In this document: piece after piece, positions 24,347 to 32,246 of the stretch
Numbering within the stretch: position 1 is the stretch's first letter
Layout: every line of letters begins with the position of its first letter
Assembly (NCBI GenBank): GCA_020633125.1
Contig: JACKEH010000045.1
Coordinates: 1-36,882 of the forward strand
DNA from: Sandaracinus sp.
GTDB taxonomy: Bacteria > Myxococcota_A > Polyangia > Polyangiales > Houyiibacteriaceae
Length of the DNA: 36,882 nucleotides
Direction: 5' to 3'
Notes under the pieces: generated by a model
The model's input: only the letters and a program-made list of their open reading frames with translations
What the model was told of the DNA's origin: nothing
Database searches by the model: none
Translations under genes and position numbers: made by a program

Positions 24347-26035
24347 ATGTCCGCGCCGGCCCGGCTGCTCGTCGTCGACGACAACGAAGACAACCGCGAC
24401 ATGCTCGCGCGTCGTCTGCGCAAGCGTGGCTTCGAGGTCGACGTGGCCGAGGACGGCCGCAGCGCGCTCTCGCGCCTCGAGCAGGGCTCCTACGACCTCG
24501 TGGTGCTCGACGTGATGATGCCCGACATGAGCGGCCTCGACGTCTTGTCGACGATTCGCCGCACGCGCTCGCGGGTCGAGCTCCCGGTGCTCATGGCGAC
24601 CGCCAAGACCGAGAGCCAAGACGTCGTCGACGCGCTCGAGCGTGGCGCCAACGACTACGTCACCAAGCCCCTCGACTTCCCGGTCGTGCTCGCGCGCATC
24701 AACGCGCAGCTGCGCACCCGCCAGGAGACGCCACGTCCCGTCGACGCGACGATTCTGCCCTCGAACATGCGCGCCGAGCCCGGCACCGTGCTCGACGGCC
24801 GCTACCGCGTGGAGTCGGTGCTCGGCGAAGGGGCCTTCGCGATCGTGTTCGGGGCCACGCAGCTCAGCACGGGCCAGACCGTCGCGGTGAAGGTGCTGCA
24901 CGCCGCGCGCGCCGACGAGCGCGACAGCGTCGACCGACGCCGCTTCGAGCGCGAGATGCGCATCATCGGCAAGCTCCAACACCCCAACGTCATCCGTCTG
25001 GTCGACTTCGGCGTGCTGAATGCGCGCGTGCGCATGGACAGCGCGGGCTGGAGCGCCGACGGAACCGAGACCGGCACGCCGGCCGCCGGCCTCACGCGGC
25101 CGCGCCTGATGCCGCGCACGTTGCCCTACCTCGTGATGGAGTACCTCGACGGCGAGACGCTGCAGCAGCTCGTCAAACGCGAGGGCGCGCTCTCTTCGGA
25201 GCGTGCGGTCGACCTGATGTTGCCGGTGATCAGCGCCGTCGCAGCCGCGCACGACCACGGGGTGCTCCACCGCGACCTCAAGCCGCCCAACATCTTCGTC
25301 GTGAAGGGCGTCGGCGGGCAGCTCGAGCCCAAGGTGCTCGACTTCGGCATCGCGAAGCCGCTCGACGAACAAGCGTCGGTGCTGACGATGAACCAGACCG
25401 CGTCGGTGCTCGGCACGCCCGAGTACATGGCGCCCGAGCAGCTTCGCGAGACCCGCGAGCCCGACGCGCGCACGGACATCTACGCGCTCGGCTGCATCCT
25501 CTACGAGATGCTCGCCGGCGACCGCGCGTTTCGCGCGACCTCTTACATCGAGCTCTTGCAGCAGGTCTCGACGGGCAAGGTCACACCGCTGCGTGATCGC
25601 ATTTCGTCGGTGCCCGGCGAGCTCGAGCGCATCGTCGGCCGCGCGATGAGCCTGGATCCCGAGGCGCGTTATTCGAGCGCGGAAGCCTTCGGCAACGCCC
25701 TGCTCGAGTGGGCGAGCGACATCGGCCGCGCCCGCTGGTCCGGCTCCTTCGTCGCGTTTCGGGACCCTTCGCTGCCGCCGCCCGAGCCGGCGCCGTCCGC
25801 GGTTCAGATCACCGCGAACGCGCAGCCCGTCAGCCCCGTCATGGCGACGGGACCCGGCGCGGTGCTCTCGGATTCGTTGCCGCCGAGCCAGGTACCCACG
25901 GATTCCTTCCCCGCCGTGGCGCCGCCGTCGGACGCGCCGCCGAACAACGCCAACGTCATCCGCCTCGGCGTGATGCTGCTCTCGGTCGGGGTGTTGTTGC
26001 TCGGCGCCGCGTTGCTCGCGCTCGCGCTTCGCTGA
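24347..26035 (+). CDS. Receiver domain-Ser/Thr protein kinase fusion with C-terminal membrane anchor
   Basis: A 562-aa protein. Residues about 4-120 are a response-regulator receiver domain: acidic pocket VVDDNEDN, phospho-acceptor Asp in VVLDVMMPDMSG (about residue 54) and the conserved Lys in VTKPLD. Residues about 150-420 are a Ser/Thr kinase: glycine loop LGEGAFAIVFG, VAVKVLH lysine (about 180), HRDLKPPN (about 307), DFGIAKPLD, and GTPEYMAPEQ. A Pro-rich linker and one membrane helix (about 538-560, MLLSVGVLLLGAALLALALR) follow, so the kinase faces the cytoplasm. All catalytic residues are present. It should link a His-kinase phosphorelay to Ser/Thr phosphorylation, the partners being unknown. 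The receiver-first order is uncommon; stand-alone soluble kinases are far more usual. Confidence 0.92.
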   Translation: MSAPARLLVVDDNEDNRDMLARRLRKRGFEVDVAEDGRSALSRLEQGSYDLVVLDVMMPDMSGLDVLSTIRRTRSRVELPVLMATAKTESQDVVDALERGANDYVTKPLDFPVVLARINAQLRTRQETPRPVDATILPSNMRAEPGTVLDGRYRVESVLGEGAFAIVFGATQLSTGQTVAVKVLHAARADERDSVDRRRFEREMRIIGKLQHPNVIRLVDFGVLNARVRMDSAGWSADGTETGTPAAGLTRPRLMPRTLPYLVMEYLDGETLQQLVKREGALSSERAVDLMLPVISAVAAAHDHGVLHRDLKPPNIFVVKGVGGQLEPKVLDFGIAKPLDEQASVLTMNQTASVLGTPEYMAPEQLRETREPDARTDIYALGCILYEMLAGDRAFRATSYIELLQQVSTGKVTPLRDRISSVPGELERIVGRAMSLDPEARYSSAEAFGNALLEWASDIGRARWSGSFVAFRDPSLPPPEPAPSAVQITANAQPVSPVMATGPGAVLSDSLPPSQVPTDSFPAVAPPSDAPPNNANVIRLGVMLLSVGVLLLGAALLALALR

Positions 26036-26098
26036 GCGCCGCGGCCCGTCGGTACACGTCGACTCGTCCGAAGCCCTCGATCGGGTCATGGTGACCCG

Positions 26099-27177
26099 AT
26101 GGACCCGATCCCGCTGCACGGCTGCACCCTCGACGAGCTGCGCACGCTCGCCAAGACGCACGTGCCGCGCGGCTTCGGCAAGGCGCGTGAGCTCTACCAG
26201 CAGGCGCTCGTTCACGGCCGCTTCGATCCCGAAGCGATCGGTCTCGGACCGGAAGCCGCCGCAGCGTGGCGCGCCGCGTTCTCGTTCGAGCTCCCCGAGG
26301 TGATTCACGTCGTCGACGAAGAGGGCGAGACCGGCACGACCGCCAAGGCGGTGCTTCGCACGAAGGACGGCCTCGAGATCGAGTGCGTGCGCATTCCGAT
26401 GGGCCGCGGGCGCCACACGCTCTGCATCTCCTCGCAGGTCGGCTGCAAGATGGGCTGCGCGTTCTGCGAGACCGCCCGCCTCGGCTTGTTGCGTCACCTG
26501 CGCACCGACGAGATCGTCGGCCAGGTCTTGGTCGCGCGACAGGTGCTCGGTTGGGACGTGCGCAACGTCGTGCTGATGGGCATGGGCGAGGCGCTCGACA
26601 ACTACGACCACGTCGTGCACGCGATTCGCATCTTCAACGACACCGGCGGGCTCGCGATGGCGCAGAGCGCCTGACCATCTGCACCGTGGGCCGCGTCGAC
26701 GGCATTCGAAAGCTCAAGGCCGAAGGCTTCAAGCGCCTGAACCTCAGCGTCAGCCTCAACGCGACCGAGGATGCGACGCGCGATCGGCTGATGCCGGTGA
26801 ACCGCAAGACGCCGCTCGCGGCGCTGCAGGCCGAGCTCGCCGCGTACCGACCGCGCGCCAACTTCGCGCTCGGCGTGAACTACTGCTTGATGCCCGGGCT
26901 CAACGACACCCGCGAGGACGCCGCGCGCATCGCCGCGTTCTGCGCGCCGATCGTGCGCACGCTGGTCAACGTCATCCCCTACAACCCCGGCAACCACCCG
27001 CTCACGCGCGCGCCGACCGACGAGGAGGTCGACACCTTCCTCGAGTGGCTGCGCGAAGAAGGCCTCGCGGTTCGCAAGCGCATCACGAAGGGCCGCAGCG
27101 TGATGGCGGCGTGCGGGCAGCTCGGAAACGCCGAGCTTCGCGAGCGTCGCCGCGCGCTTCGCGTGGTCTCGGACTGA
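26099..27177 (+). CDS. rlmN: Dual-specificity rRNA/tRNA methyltransferase RlmN, frameshifted in this sequence
   Basis: Two frames join into a complete RlmN (about 359 aa). The first starts MDPIPLHGCTLDELR at ATG 26099 and has the radical-SAM cluster motif CKMGCAFC (about residue 116) and VLMGMGEALDNY. It stops after GGLAMAQSA near 26668. The second resumes with RLTICTVGRVDGIRKL and runs to 27177, including LNATEDATRDRLMP and the catalytic-cysteine region MAACGQLGN. Restoring one C (AGCCGCCTG instead of AGCGCCTG) repairs the frame. RlmN makes m2A2503 in 23S rRNA and m2A37 in some tRNAs. No residue is otherwise lost, so sequence error is the likelier cause. Confidence 0.9.
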
Positions 27178-27302
27178 GAACCTCGCGGCTCGAGGTGAGC
27201 ATCACGCTCGCGCCAGTCGATCGCGGGCTCTGCGAGGACCGGCGCCGCGGGGGCTCGGCGCGCAGGAACGGAGGCTGCGACAGCGCTGCAGAGCTCGCGC
27301 GC

Positions 27303-27440
27303 GCGAGGCGGGGGTGGGGCGTGGGCGGAGCGCCGGGAGGTCCAGCAGAACCGCGCGTCCGAGTGGGCGAAGCGAAGTCCGGAGGAGGTCGCCCTGCTCG
27401 ACCGAACAGAGCGGAGCCCGCGCCCCGCCCCCGCCGCCCC
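27303..27440 (+). repeat. Dispersed intergenic repeat family A, copy 2
   Basis: Matches 19697-19832 in sequence and orientation: AGGCGGGGG, GTGGGCGGAGCGCCGGGAGG, GTCCAGCAGAACC, then GGTCGCCCTGCTCGACC. The middle differs more and is shorter. It lies between the convergent ends of rlmN and the RNase E/G gene, the same setting as copy 1. The 350-bp gap 27178-27527 has no gene otherwise. Confidence 0.85.
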
Positions 27441-27471
27441 CTCGACGGCCTCGCAGCTCACGGCTTCGCGA

Positions 27472-27507
27472 GCAAACGACGAAGCCCTCGACGACGTCGA
27501 GGGCTTC
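27472..27507 (-). terminator. Probable terminator of the RNase E/G gene
   Basis: A perfect 12-bp inverted repeat, GAAGCCCTCGAC and GTCGAGGGCTTC with a 3-nt loop (27481-27507), 20 bp after the stop. On the minus strand it is followed by GTCGTTTGC, a weak T-tract. Confidence 0.6.
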
Positions 27508-27527
27508 GCGTGTTCGGGTCGCCTCAA

Positions 27528-29077
27528 TCAAGACGTCAGGTCGAACTGCTCGAGGTGGTACTCGGTGCGCGGCTGCAGCTCGATGCGGCGCTGGAAACGC
27601 TTCGACGCCTCTTCGAGCGCGTCCTTCTCCTCGCGCTCGAGCGCGTCGCACACCGCGGGGTGCGCGCTCACCGTGATCTTGTAGCCCGGCAAGCTGTCCT
27701 TCTCGCGGCGCATCTGCCGGAAGATCTCGTGGCAGACCGTGGTCTTGCTCTTCAGGTGCCCGGTGCCGTCGCAGTAGAAGCAGGGCTCGTAGAGCAGACG
27801 ACCGAGCGACTCGTGCGTGCGCTTTCGCGTCATCTCCACCAGGCCGAGCTCGCTGATTCGGACCGCCGTCGTCTTGGCCTTGTCCTTCTTCAGCTCCTTG
27901 AGCAGCGCCTTGTAGACCTTGTCGCGGTTCGCGCTCTTCTCCATGTCGATGAAGTCGAGCACGATGAGGCCGCCGATGTTGCGGAAGCGAAGCTGGTAAC
28001 AAGCTTCGACGACCGCCTCGAGGTTCGTCTGCAGGATCGTCTGCTCGACGTCTTGCCTTTGCCGGTGAAGCGGCCGGTGTTGACGTCGATCGCCGTGAGC
28101 GCCTCGGCCTGATCGATGATCAGGTAGCCGCCCGACGGCAGCGAGACCTTGCGGGAGAGGGCGCGCGCGATCTCGTCCTCGATGCCGTATTCGTCGAAGA
28201 GCGGTTCGTCGCCTTCGTAGAGGCGCACGTCGCCGGCGCGCTCCGGCAAGAAGAGCTCGAGGAACTCCTTGAGGCGCTGGAAGTCCTTCGGGTCGTCCAC
28301 GACGATCTCGGCGACGTCCTCGGTGAACATGTCGCGCGCGGCGCGGAGCACGATGTCCGGCTCCTCGTGCACGAGGTAGGGCGCCTTGGGCTTGCGACGC
28401 GCTTGGTTGCTCTGCGCGAGCTTCGTCTGCACGCCGTCCCAGACCTTCACGAGGTAGCCCACGTCGGCCTTGAGCTGCTTCTTCGTGAGCCCCTGCGCGA
28501 GGTTCGCACGACCACGCCACCGGTCGGCGGCTTGATCGCCTCGATCACTTCCTTGAGACGCTTGCGTTCTTTGTCGCCACCGATGCGCTTGGACACGCCG
28601 ACCGAGTCGACGGTGGGCATGTAGACCACGTAGCGGCCCGGAAGCGCGACGTGCGCGGTGACGCGTGCACCCTTGGTGCTGATCGGTCCCTTCGAGACCT
28701 GCACGAGCACTTCTTGGCCTTCGCGCAACAAGTCTCGAATCGGCGTCTCGCGGCTCGCGCGGTTGTGCCGCACGCCGTTCTTGCCGTCCGACTTCCCATC
28801 GCCCTTGGCGTCCTTGCCGTCTTCTTCTTCCGGACCGTCCGGTCGTCGGGCTTGAGGAGATCTTCGACGTGCAGGAAGGCCGCGCTCGGTCGAGGCCGAC
28901 GTCGATGAACGCGGCCTGCATGCCGGGCAGAACGCGGGTGACCTTGCCGACGTAGACGTTGCCGACCGGAGAGCGGTCGCGCTTTCGCTCGACGTAGAGC
29001 TCGCCGAGCACGCCGTCCTGAACGAGCGCCACGCGCGTCTCGCCGACGTCGACGTTGATGAGAAGGCTGTGAACCAT
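27528..29077 (-). CDS. rng: Ribonuclease E/G family protein, four frameshifts in this sequence
   Basis: The frames together give one RNase E/G protein of about 517 aa from ATG 29077 (MVHSLLINVDVGETRVAL). Seen in order: S1 domain VGNVYVGKVTRVLPGMQAAF; a Lys/Asp/Gly insertion; FLHVEDL; PTGGVVVRT/LAQGLTKKQL; catalytic-site region LIIDQAEALTAIDVNTGRF; then NIGGLIVLDFIDM and the zinc-link CFYCDGTGH. Breaks lie near 28882, 28835, 28501 and 28051; each is repaired by adding one G or C to a run (1550 nt plus four is divisible by three). It processes rRNA and degrades RNA in the cytoplasm. The length suits RNase G or a short RNase E. Sequencing errors are likelier than four mutations. Confidence 0.88.
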
Positions 29078-29326
29078 CGAAACCCCGTGGGGGCTCTTCC
29101 GCGTGGTCGCGGTCAGAGGTGAGGCTCCGGCGGGCGGCTCGACCGTGCCCGCGCGACGGAGGGATTCTTCGTGTTCCGTCGTCGCAGTACGTCGACGGAG
29201 GACCCGGAAGTCGGGCCCGAGGGAAACCATGGATCGACACGATCCTCGAGGTCGAGGCGAGCGTTCTCGCTCACGCGAATCGGCCCCGCCGAGGCAGGGC
29301 CGTCCTGGATAGTCGCTGAAAAACGC

Positions 29327-29833
29327 TCAGTTGGCGTCGAAGATCTTCTCGATCTCCGCCTGGACCTTCTCTTCGCTCTTCCGGCGGGCGACCGCGATTT
29401 CCTTCACGATCAGGTTCCGCGCGGTCTCGAGCATCTTGCGCTCGCCGAACGAGAGCGACTTCTCCGCACGGAGGCGGTAGAGGTCTCGCATGACCTCAGC
29501 CACGTCGAAGACGGAGCCGGTCTTGATCTTGTCCATGAACCCGCGGTACCGGCGGTTCCAGGTCTGGTTGTCGAACGCGATGGTGCGTTCCTTCAGGATC
29601 ACGAAGATCTCGCGGATGTCCTCCTCCGAGATCGGGGGGCGAAGTCCGACGTTCTTCGCGTTCGACACGGGGACCATGATCTTGCGGTCCGTGTCGAGGA
29701 TCTTGAGCACGTAGAACTTCTGCCGGCTGCCGGCGATGTCCTTCTCTTCGATGGAAACGACTTCGGCCACGCCTTGGGCCGGATAGACGGCCTTGTCGCC
29801 GACCTTGAACTGCTGCTCACCCGCCTGCTGCAT
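29327..29833 (-). CDS. carD: CarD/CdnL family transcriptional regulator
   Basis: Start at ATG 29833, preceded by GAGGAG 5 nt upstream. The 168-aa product begins FKVGDKAVYPAQGVAEV, the RNA-polymerase-interacting domain of CarD/CdnL, and continues with VPVSNAKNVGLRPP and a helical DNA-binding half with WNRRYRGFMDKIKTGS and LSFGERKML. Length and layout match Myxococcus CdnL (about 164 aa), without the AT-hook tail of Myxococcus CarD, so CdnL is the closer name. It binds the beta subunit and stabilises open promoter complexes, notably at rRNA promoters. A sigma-70-like promoter lies about 175 nt upstream, leaving a long leader. The 250 bp to the RNase E/G start hold a GC hairpin near 29281 but no gene. 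Confidence 0.93.
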   Translation of the reverse strand: MQQAGEQQFKVGDKAVYPAQGVAEVVSIEEKDIAGSRQKFYVLKILDTDRKIMVPVSNAKNVGLRPPISEEDIREIFVILKERTIAFDNQTWNRRYRGFMDKIKTGSVFDVAEVMRDLYRLRAEKSLSFGERKMLETARNLIVKEIAVARRKSEEKVQAEIEKIFDAN

Positions 29834-30014
29834 CAGGACTCCTCGTGGGATTCGCCCTCGACGCGATGGTCGTCGGGGCGCGAAGCCTTGGTCAGGTTGA
29901 GAACCCTCGGCTGGACGCCGTATTCCCGGAGGGCGTCGTGGCCGTGGGCCGCGCCTCTCCAACGATGTCCTTCCGTCTCGTCTTGGCCACGATGGCCGAG
30001 TTTCGAGCCGGCGG

Positions 30015-30043
30015 AGTCTAGAGTAGGGGGGCCCGTAGGTCAA
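30015..30043 (-). promoter_or_regulatory. Promoter of carD (TTGACC, 17 nt, TAGACT)
   Basis: On the minus strand TTGACC (30038-30043) and TAGACT (30015-30020) are separated by exactly 17 nt, a near-consensus housekeeping promoter. Transcription would start near 30008, giving a leader of about 175 nt. The rest of the 449-bp gap 29834-30282 holds a structured repeat and the terminator of the gene upstream. Confidence 0.65.
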
Positions 30044-30162
30044 ACCCTGCCGTTTCGGGTTGGCGTCCGAACGGGGGCACGCGCGTTTCTCCGCCTTCGC
30101 GATCCCTCGCCTTTCGTGAGGCGATCGTCGAGTCGAGGCCTGGACCAAAAGTCCGCGGCTGA

Positions 30163-30225
30163 CCCCGCGTGGAGCGGGGTTCGGGCTTTGCCCGATGGGG
30201 GAGGGGCGCCGGAACGCCCTCCGAA
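30163..30225 (+). repeat. Structured intergenic repeat family B, copy 1
   Basis: Three adjacent inverted repeats: ACCCCGC/GCGGGGT, CGGGC-TTT-GCCCG and GGAGGGGCG/CGCCCTCC, ending CTCCGAAGA. It matches the minus strand of 35268-35314 in order, loop sequence (CTTTG) and the GGGGGAGGGG core. Confidence 0.6.
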
Positions 30226-30257
30226 GAAAAAGACGCCCCACCTCGCGGCGGGGCGTC
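30224..30257 (-). terminator. Rho-independent terminator of the OmpA-family gene
   Basis: An 8-bp perfect stem, GACGCCCC and GGGGCGTC, followed on the minus strand by TTTTTCTTCG. It begins 25 bp after the stop at 30283. Confidence 0.85.
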
Positions 30258-30282
30258 CCTGTCGTACCTCTTTATCTGGGGC

Positions 30283-31083
30283 TCACTCGCTGAGCGAGGA
30301 GAGATCCGGGAGCTCGTCGAGGCTCGGCACGAGCACGATCTCGATGCGCCGGTTCTGCGCGCGACCCTCTGGCGTCTCGTTCGAGCTCACCGGCTGGGTG
30401 TCCGCGTAACCCGCGGCCGAGATGCGGTTCGCGGGGACCCCTTGCTCGGTGAGGTAGCGGGCGACGTTCACCGCGCGCGCCGCGCTGAGCTCCCAGTTGT
30501 CGCCGAAACGCGCACGACGTCCGAGCGGGACGTTGTCCGTGTGACCCGCGATCTGGAACTCACGCTCGCCGACCTGCTGAAGGACCTGGCCGACCTCGGA
30601 CAGGGTCGCTTGACCGGACTCCTTCAGCTCGGCGCGGCCGGAGTCGAAGAGGATGCCTTCCGGGAGCTCGACGACCATCCGGTTGCGGACGATGCGAACC
30701 CGGAGCCGACCGCTCTCGATCATCGAGCGGAAGCGGTTGAGAAGGTTTCGGAAGGTCTCCAGACGCGCCTGCGCCTGACGCTCTCGCTCGCGCAGCTCTT
30801 CGAGCGCGCGTTGGGTCTCGTTCAGCTCGCCTTGCAGCTCGGAACGCTGCCCTTCGAGGCCTTCGACCGTTTGGCCGAGGGCACGAAGTCGGTTGGCGAG
30901 CTCGCCGTTCTGGGACTCGACCTCGCCGATGCGTTGCTCGAGCTCACCATTGCGCTCGTTGGCGGTGCCGAGCTCGCCTTGCAGCTCCGCGATTCGTGCG
31001 TTCGCGGCGTCGAGCTCTTCTTGGCTCGGACCACAGGCCGTTCCGATCGCGAGGATCGCGGCGAGGGTGGTGCGTAGGTTCAT
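30283..31083 (-). CDS. OmpA-family lipoprotein with coiled coil
   Basis: A 266-aa product: lipoprotein signal MNLRTTLAAILAIGTACG, a long coiled coil (about residues 22-115, IAELQGEL, LEQRIGEVE, ELQGELNETQRALEELRERE), then a C-terminal OmpA peptidoglycan-binding domain. That domain has FDSGRAELKESG, AGHTDNVPLG, WELSAARAVNVARYL, ISAAGYADTQP and NRRIEIVLVP. The lipid anchor plus OmpA domain should tie the outer membrane to peptidoglycan, like Pal or a MotB-like spacer protein, with the coiled coil as a spacer. A strong Shine-Dalgarno (AAGGAGG) precedes the ATG. It has its own terminator, so it is separate from carD downstream. Confidence 0.92.
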   Translation of the reverse strand: MNLRTTLAAILAIGTACGPSQEELDAANARIAELQGELGTANERNGELEQRIGEVESQNGELANRLRALGQTVEGLEGQRSELQGELNETQRALEELRERERQAQARLETFRNLLNRFRSMIESGRLRVRIVRNRMVVELPEGILFDSGRAELKESGQATLSEVGQVLQQVGEREFQIAGHTDNVPLGRRARFGDNWELSAARAVNVARYLTEQGVPANRISAAGYADTQPVSSNETPEGRAQNRRIEIVLVPSLDELPDLSSLSE

Positions 31084-31504
31084 CGAAGCCTCCTTGTGCC
31101 CGGCCTTACTACCAGCGCGGAGGACGTCGGGAAACCCCGAGCCGCGTTCGCGAGCCGTCCCGTCACGCTGGGCCGAAGCGCGCGCGTCGGTCGGTCACGT
31201 CACTCGGGGCCGCGGGACGCGTCGACCGGTCACGACACTCGGACCGGGGTGCCGCGTCAGAGGGGCGCGATCGGACGCAGATCGCCCAAATGGGGGGCAC
31301 GGATCACTTTTTTGGAGGGATCACGGTCGATCCCCGAACTCTAAAAGTGCTGTAATTTCCACGTATTGAAGAATAAATAGCCTGAACTTCGCTAAAATAT
31401 GGCAAAGTTAGCTATAAATTATGGTCGTTTCCGGTTGACACATGACGTGACGTGACAATACGGTACCAGCCAACCCGAGACCCCATCGGAGGAGGTCACT
31501 CATC
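31084..31504 (+). other. A+T-rich intergenic region upstream of the histone-like gene
   Basis: No gene is seen. From about 31310 to 31460 the base composition changes sharply to A+T-rich (for example CTAAAATATGGCAAAG and GCTATAAATTATGG) in an otherwise very GC-rich window. It contains the histone gene promoter at its 3' end and GGATCAC twice near 31302 and 31319. The A+T richness suits a regulated or nucleoid-protein-bound promoter. Confidence 0.7.
31435..31464 (+). promoter_or_regulatory. Promoter of the histone-like gene (TTGACA, 18 nt, TACGGT)
   Basis: Consensus -35 TTGACA (31435-31440), an 18-nt spacer containing the direct repeat TGACGTGACGTGACA, and -10 TACGGT (31459-31464). A strong GGAGGAGG ribosome binding site (31488-31495) precedes the ATG by 9 nt. 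High expression is expected. Confidence 0.65.
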
Positions 31505-31909
31505 ATGGCGACGACCAAGAACACCGAGACGACGGCTGAAGAGCCGAAGAAGGCGAAGAAGGCCGCCAAGAAGGCCGCCAAGAAGGCCGCCAAGAAGGCG
31601 ACCAAGAAGGCCGCCAAGAAGGCTGTGAAGAAGCCGGCGAAGAAGGCTGCCAAGAAGGCCGCCAAGAAGCCGGCGAAGAAGGCTGCCAAGAAGGCCGCCA
31701 AGAAGCCGGCGAAGAAGGCCGCCAAGAAGGCCGTGAAGAAGCCGGCGAAGAAGGCTGCCAAGAAGGCCGCCAAGAAGCCGGCGAAGAAGGCTGCCAAGAA
31801 GGCCGCCAAGAAGCCGGCGAAGAAGGCTGCCAAGAAGGCCGCCAAGAAGCCGGCGAAGAAGGCTGCCAAGAAGGCCAAGAAGGCCGCCGCGGCTCCCGCG
31901 GCGAGCTGA
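31505..31909 (+). CDS. Lys/Ala-rich histone H1-like protein
   Basis: A 134-aa protein of very low complexity. A short acidic N-terminus (MATTKNTETTAEEPKK) is followed by an almost pure repeat of KKAAKKAAKKPA type with about ten KKAAKK or KKPAKK blocks, ending AAAAPAAS. This is like the C-terminal tails of histone H1 and the Hc1/Hc2 or AlgP-type proteins of bacteria, which bind and compact DNA non-specifically. There is no globular domain. The DNA is a tandem 36-bp repeat, prone to slippage, so the exact length may vary between strains or be hard to assemble. Its own strong promoter and ribosome binding site suggest an abundant nucleoid protein. Confidence 0.9.
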   Translation: MATTKNTETTAEEPKKAKKAAKKAAKKAAKKATKKAAKKAVKKPAKKAAKKAAKKPAKKAAKKAAKKPAKKAAKKAVKKPAKKAAKKAAKKPAKKAAKKAAKKPAKKAAKKAAKKPAKKAAKKAKKAAAAPAAS

Positions 31910-31955
31910 GCTCGGGAACCCCGTCCGCCGCGTGAGTCTTCGCGTCGGACTTTGA

Positions 31956-31973
31956 ACGTTGGTTCGCCAACGT
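31956..31973 (+). other. Hairpin with UUCG tetraloop after the histone-like gene
   Basis: ACGTTGG-TTCG-CCAACGT forms a 7-bp stem closed by a stable UUCG loop, 47 bp after the stop. No T-tract follows; it may protect the 3' end of the mRNA. Confidence 0.5.
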
Positions 31974-32058
31974 CTGGGTCCCGAAGGAGTCGTTCCTCGG
32001 AGCGTCTCCACTCGAAGTGAGCGGTGCCTCCTCCCATGCGGGGACGGGCACTCGAAAT

Positions 32059-32090
32059 CGCCCCGAGGCGCAAGCCGGCGGGGCGTTTTC
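32059..32090 (+). terminator. Probable terminator of the histone-like gene
   Basis: Stem CGCCCCG with CGGGGCG, followed by TTTTC, about 150 bp after the histone-like stop. The rest of the 336-bp gap 31910-32246 shows no gene. Confidence 0.6.
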
Positions 32091-32246
32091 GATCTCGGTG
32101 TTCGACGCTGCGAATGCGGGAACCTCTCGACCCGCGCGAGCGAAACGAGGCGGCGACGCACCAAACGTTTACGTGGGAATGCGCGCGATCTCGACCTCGC
32201 TACCGGCGTTCGGGTCGCGAAGCTCCCCCGAGTCGGTGACGGATTC

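Noticed and set aside
26640..26700. Programmed ribosomal frameshift in rlmN (and in recQ, RNase E/G)
   Set aside because: No slippery heptamer or downstream pseudoknot is evident, these families are not known to use frameshifting, and six like events in 9 kb fit base-calling error better.
29281..29303. GC hairpin downstream of carD as its terminator
   Set aside because: CGGCCC/GGGCCG pairs, but no T-tract follows on either strand, so it is not called as a terminator.
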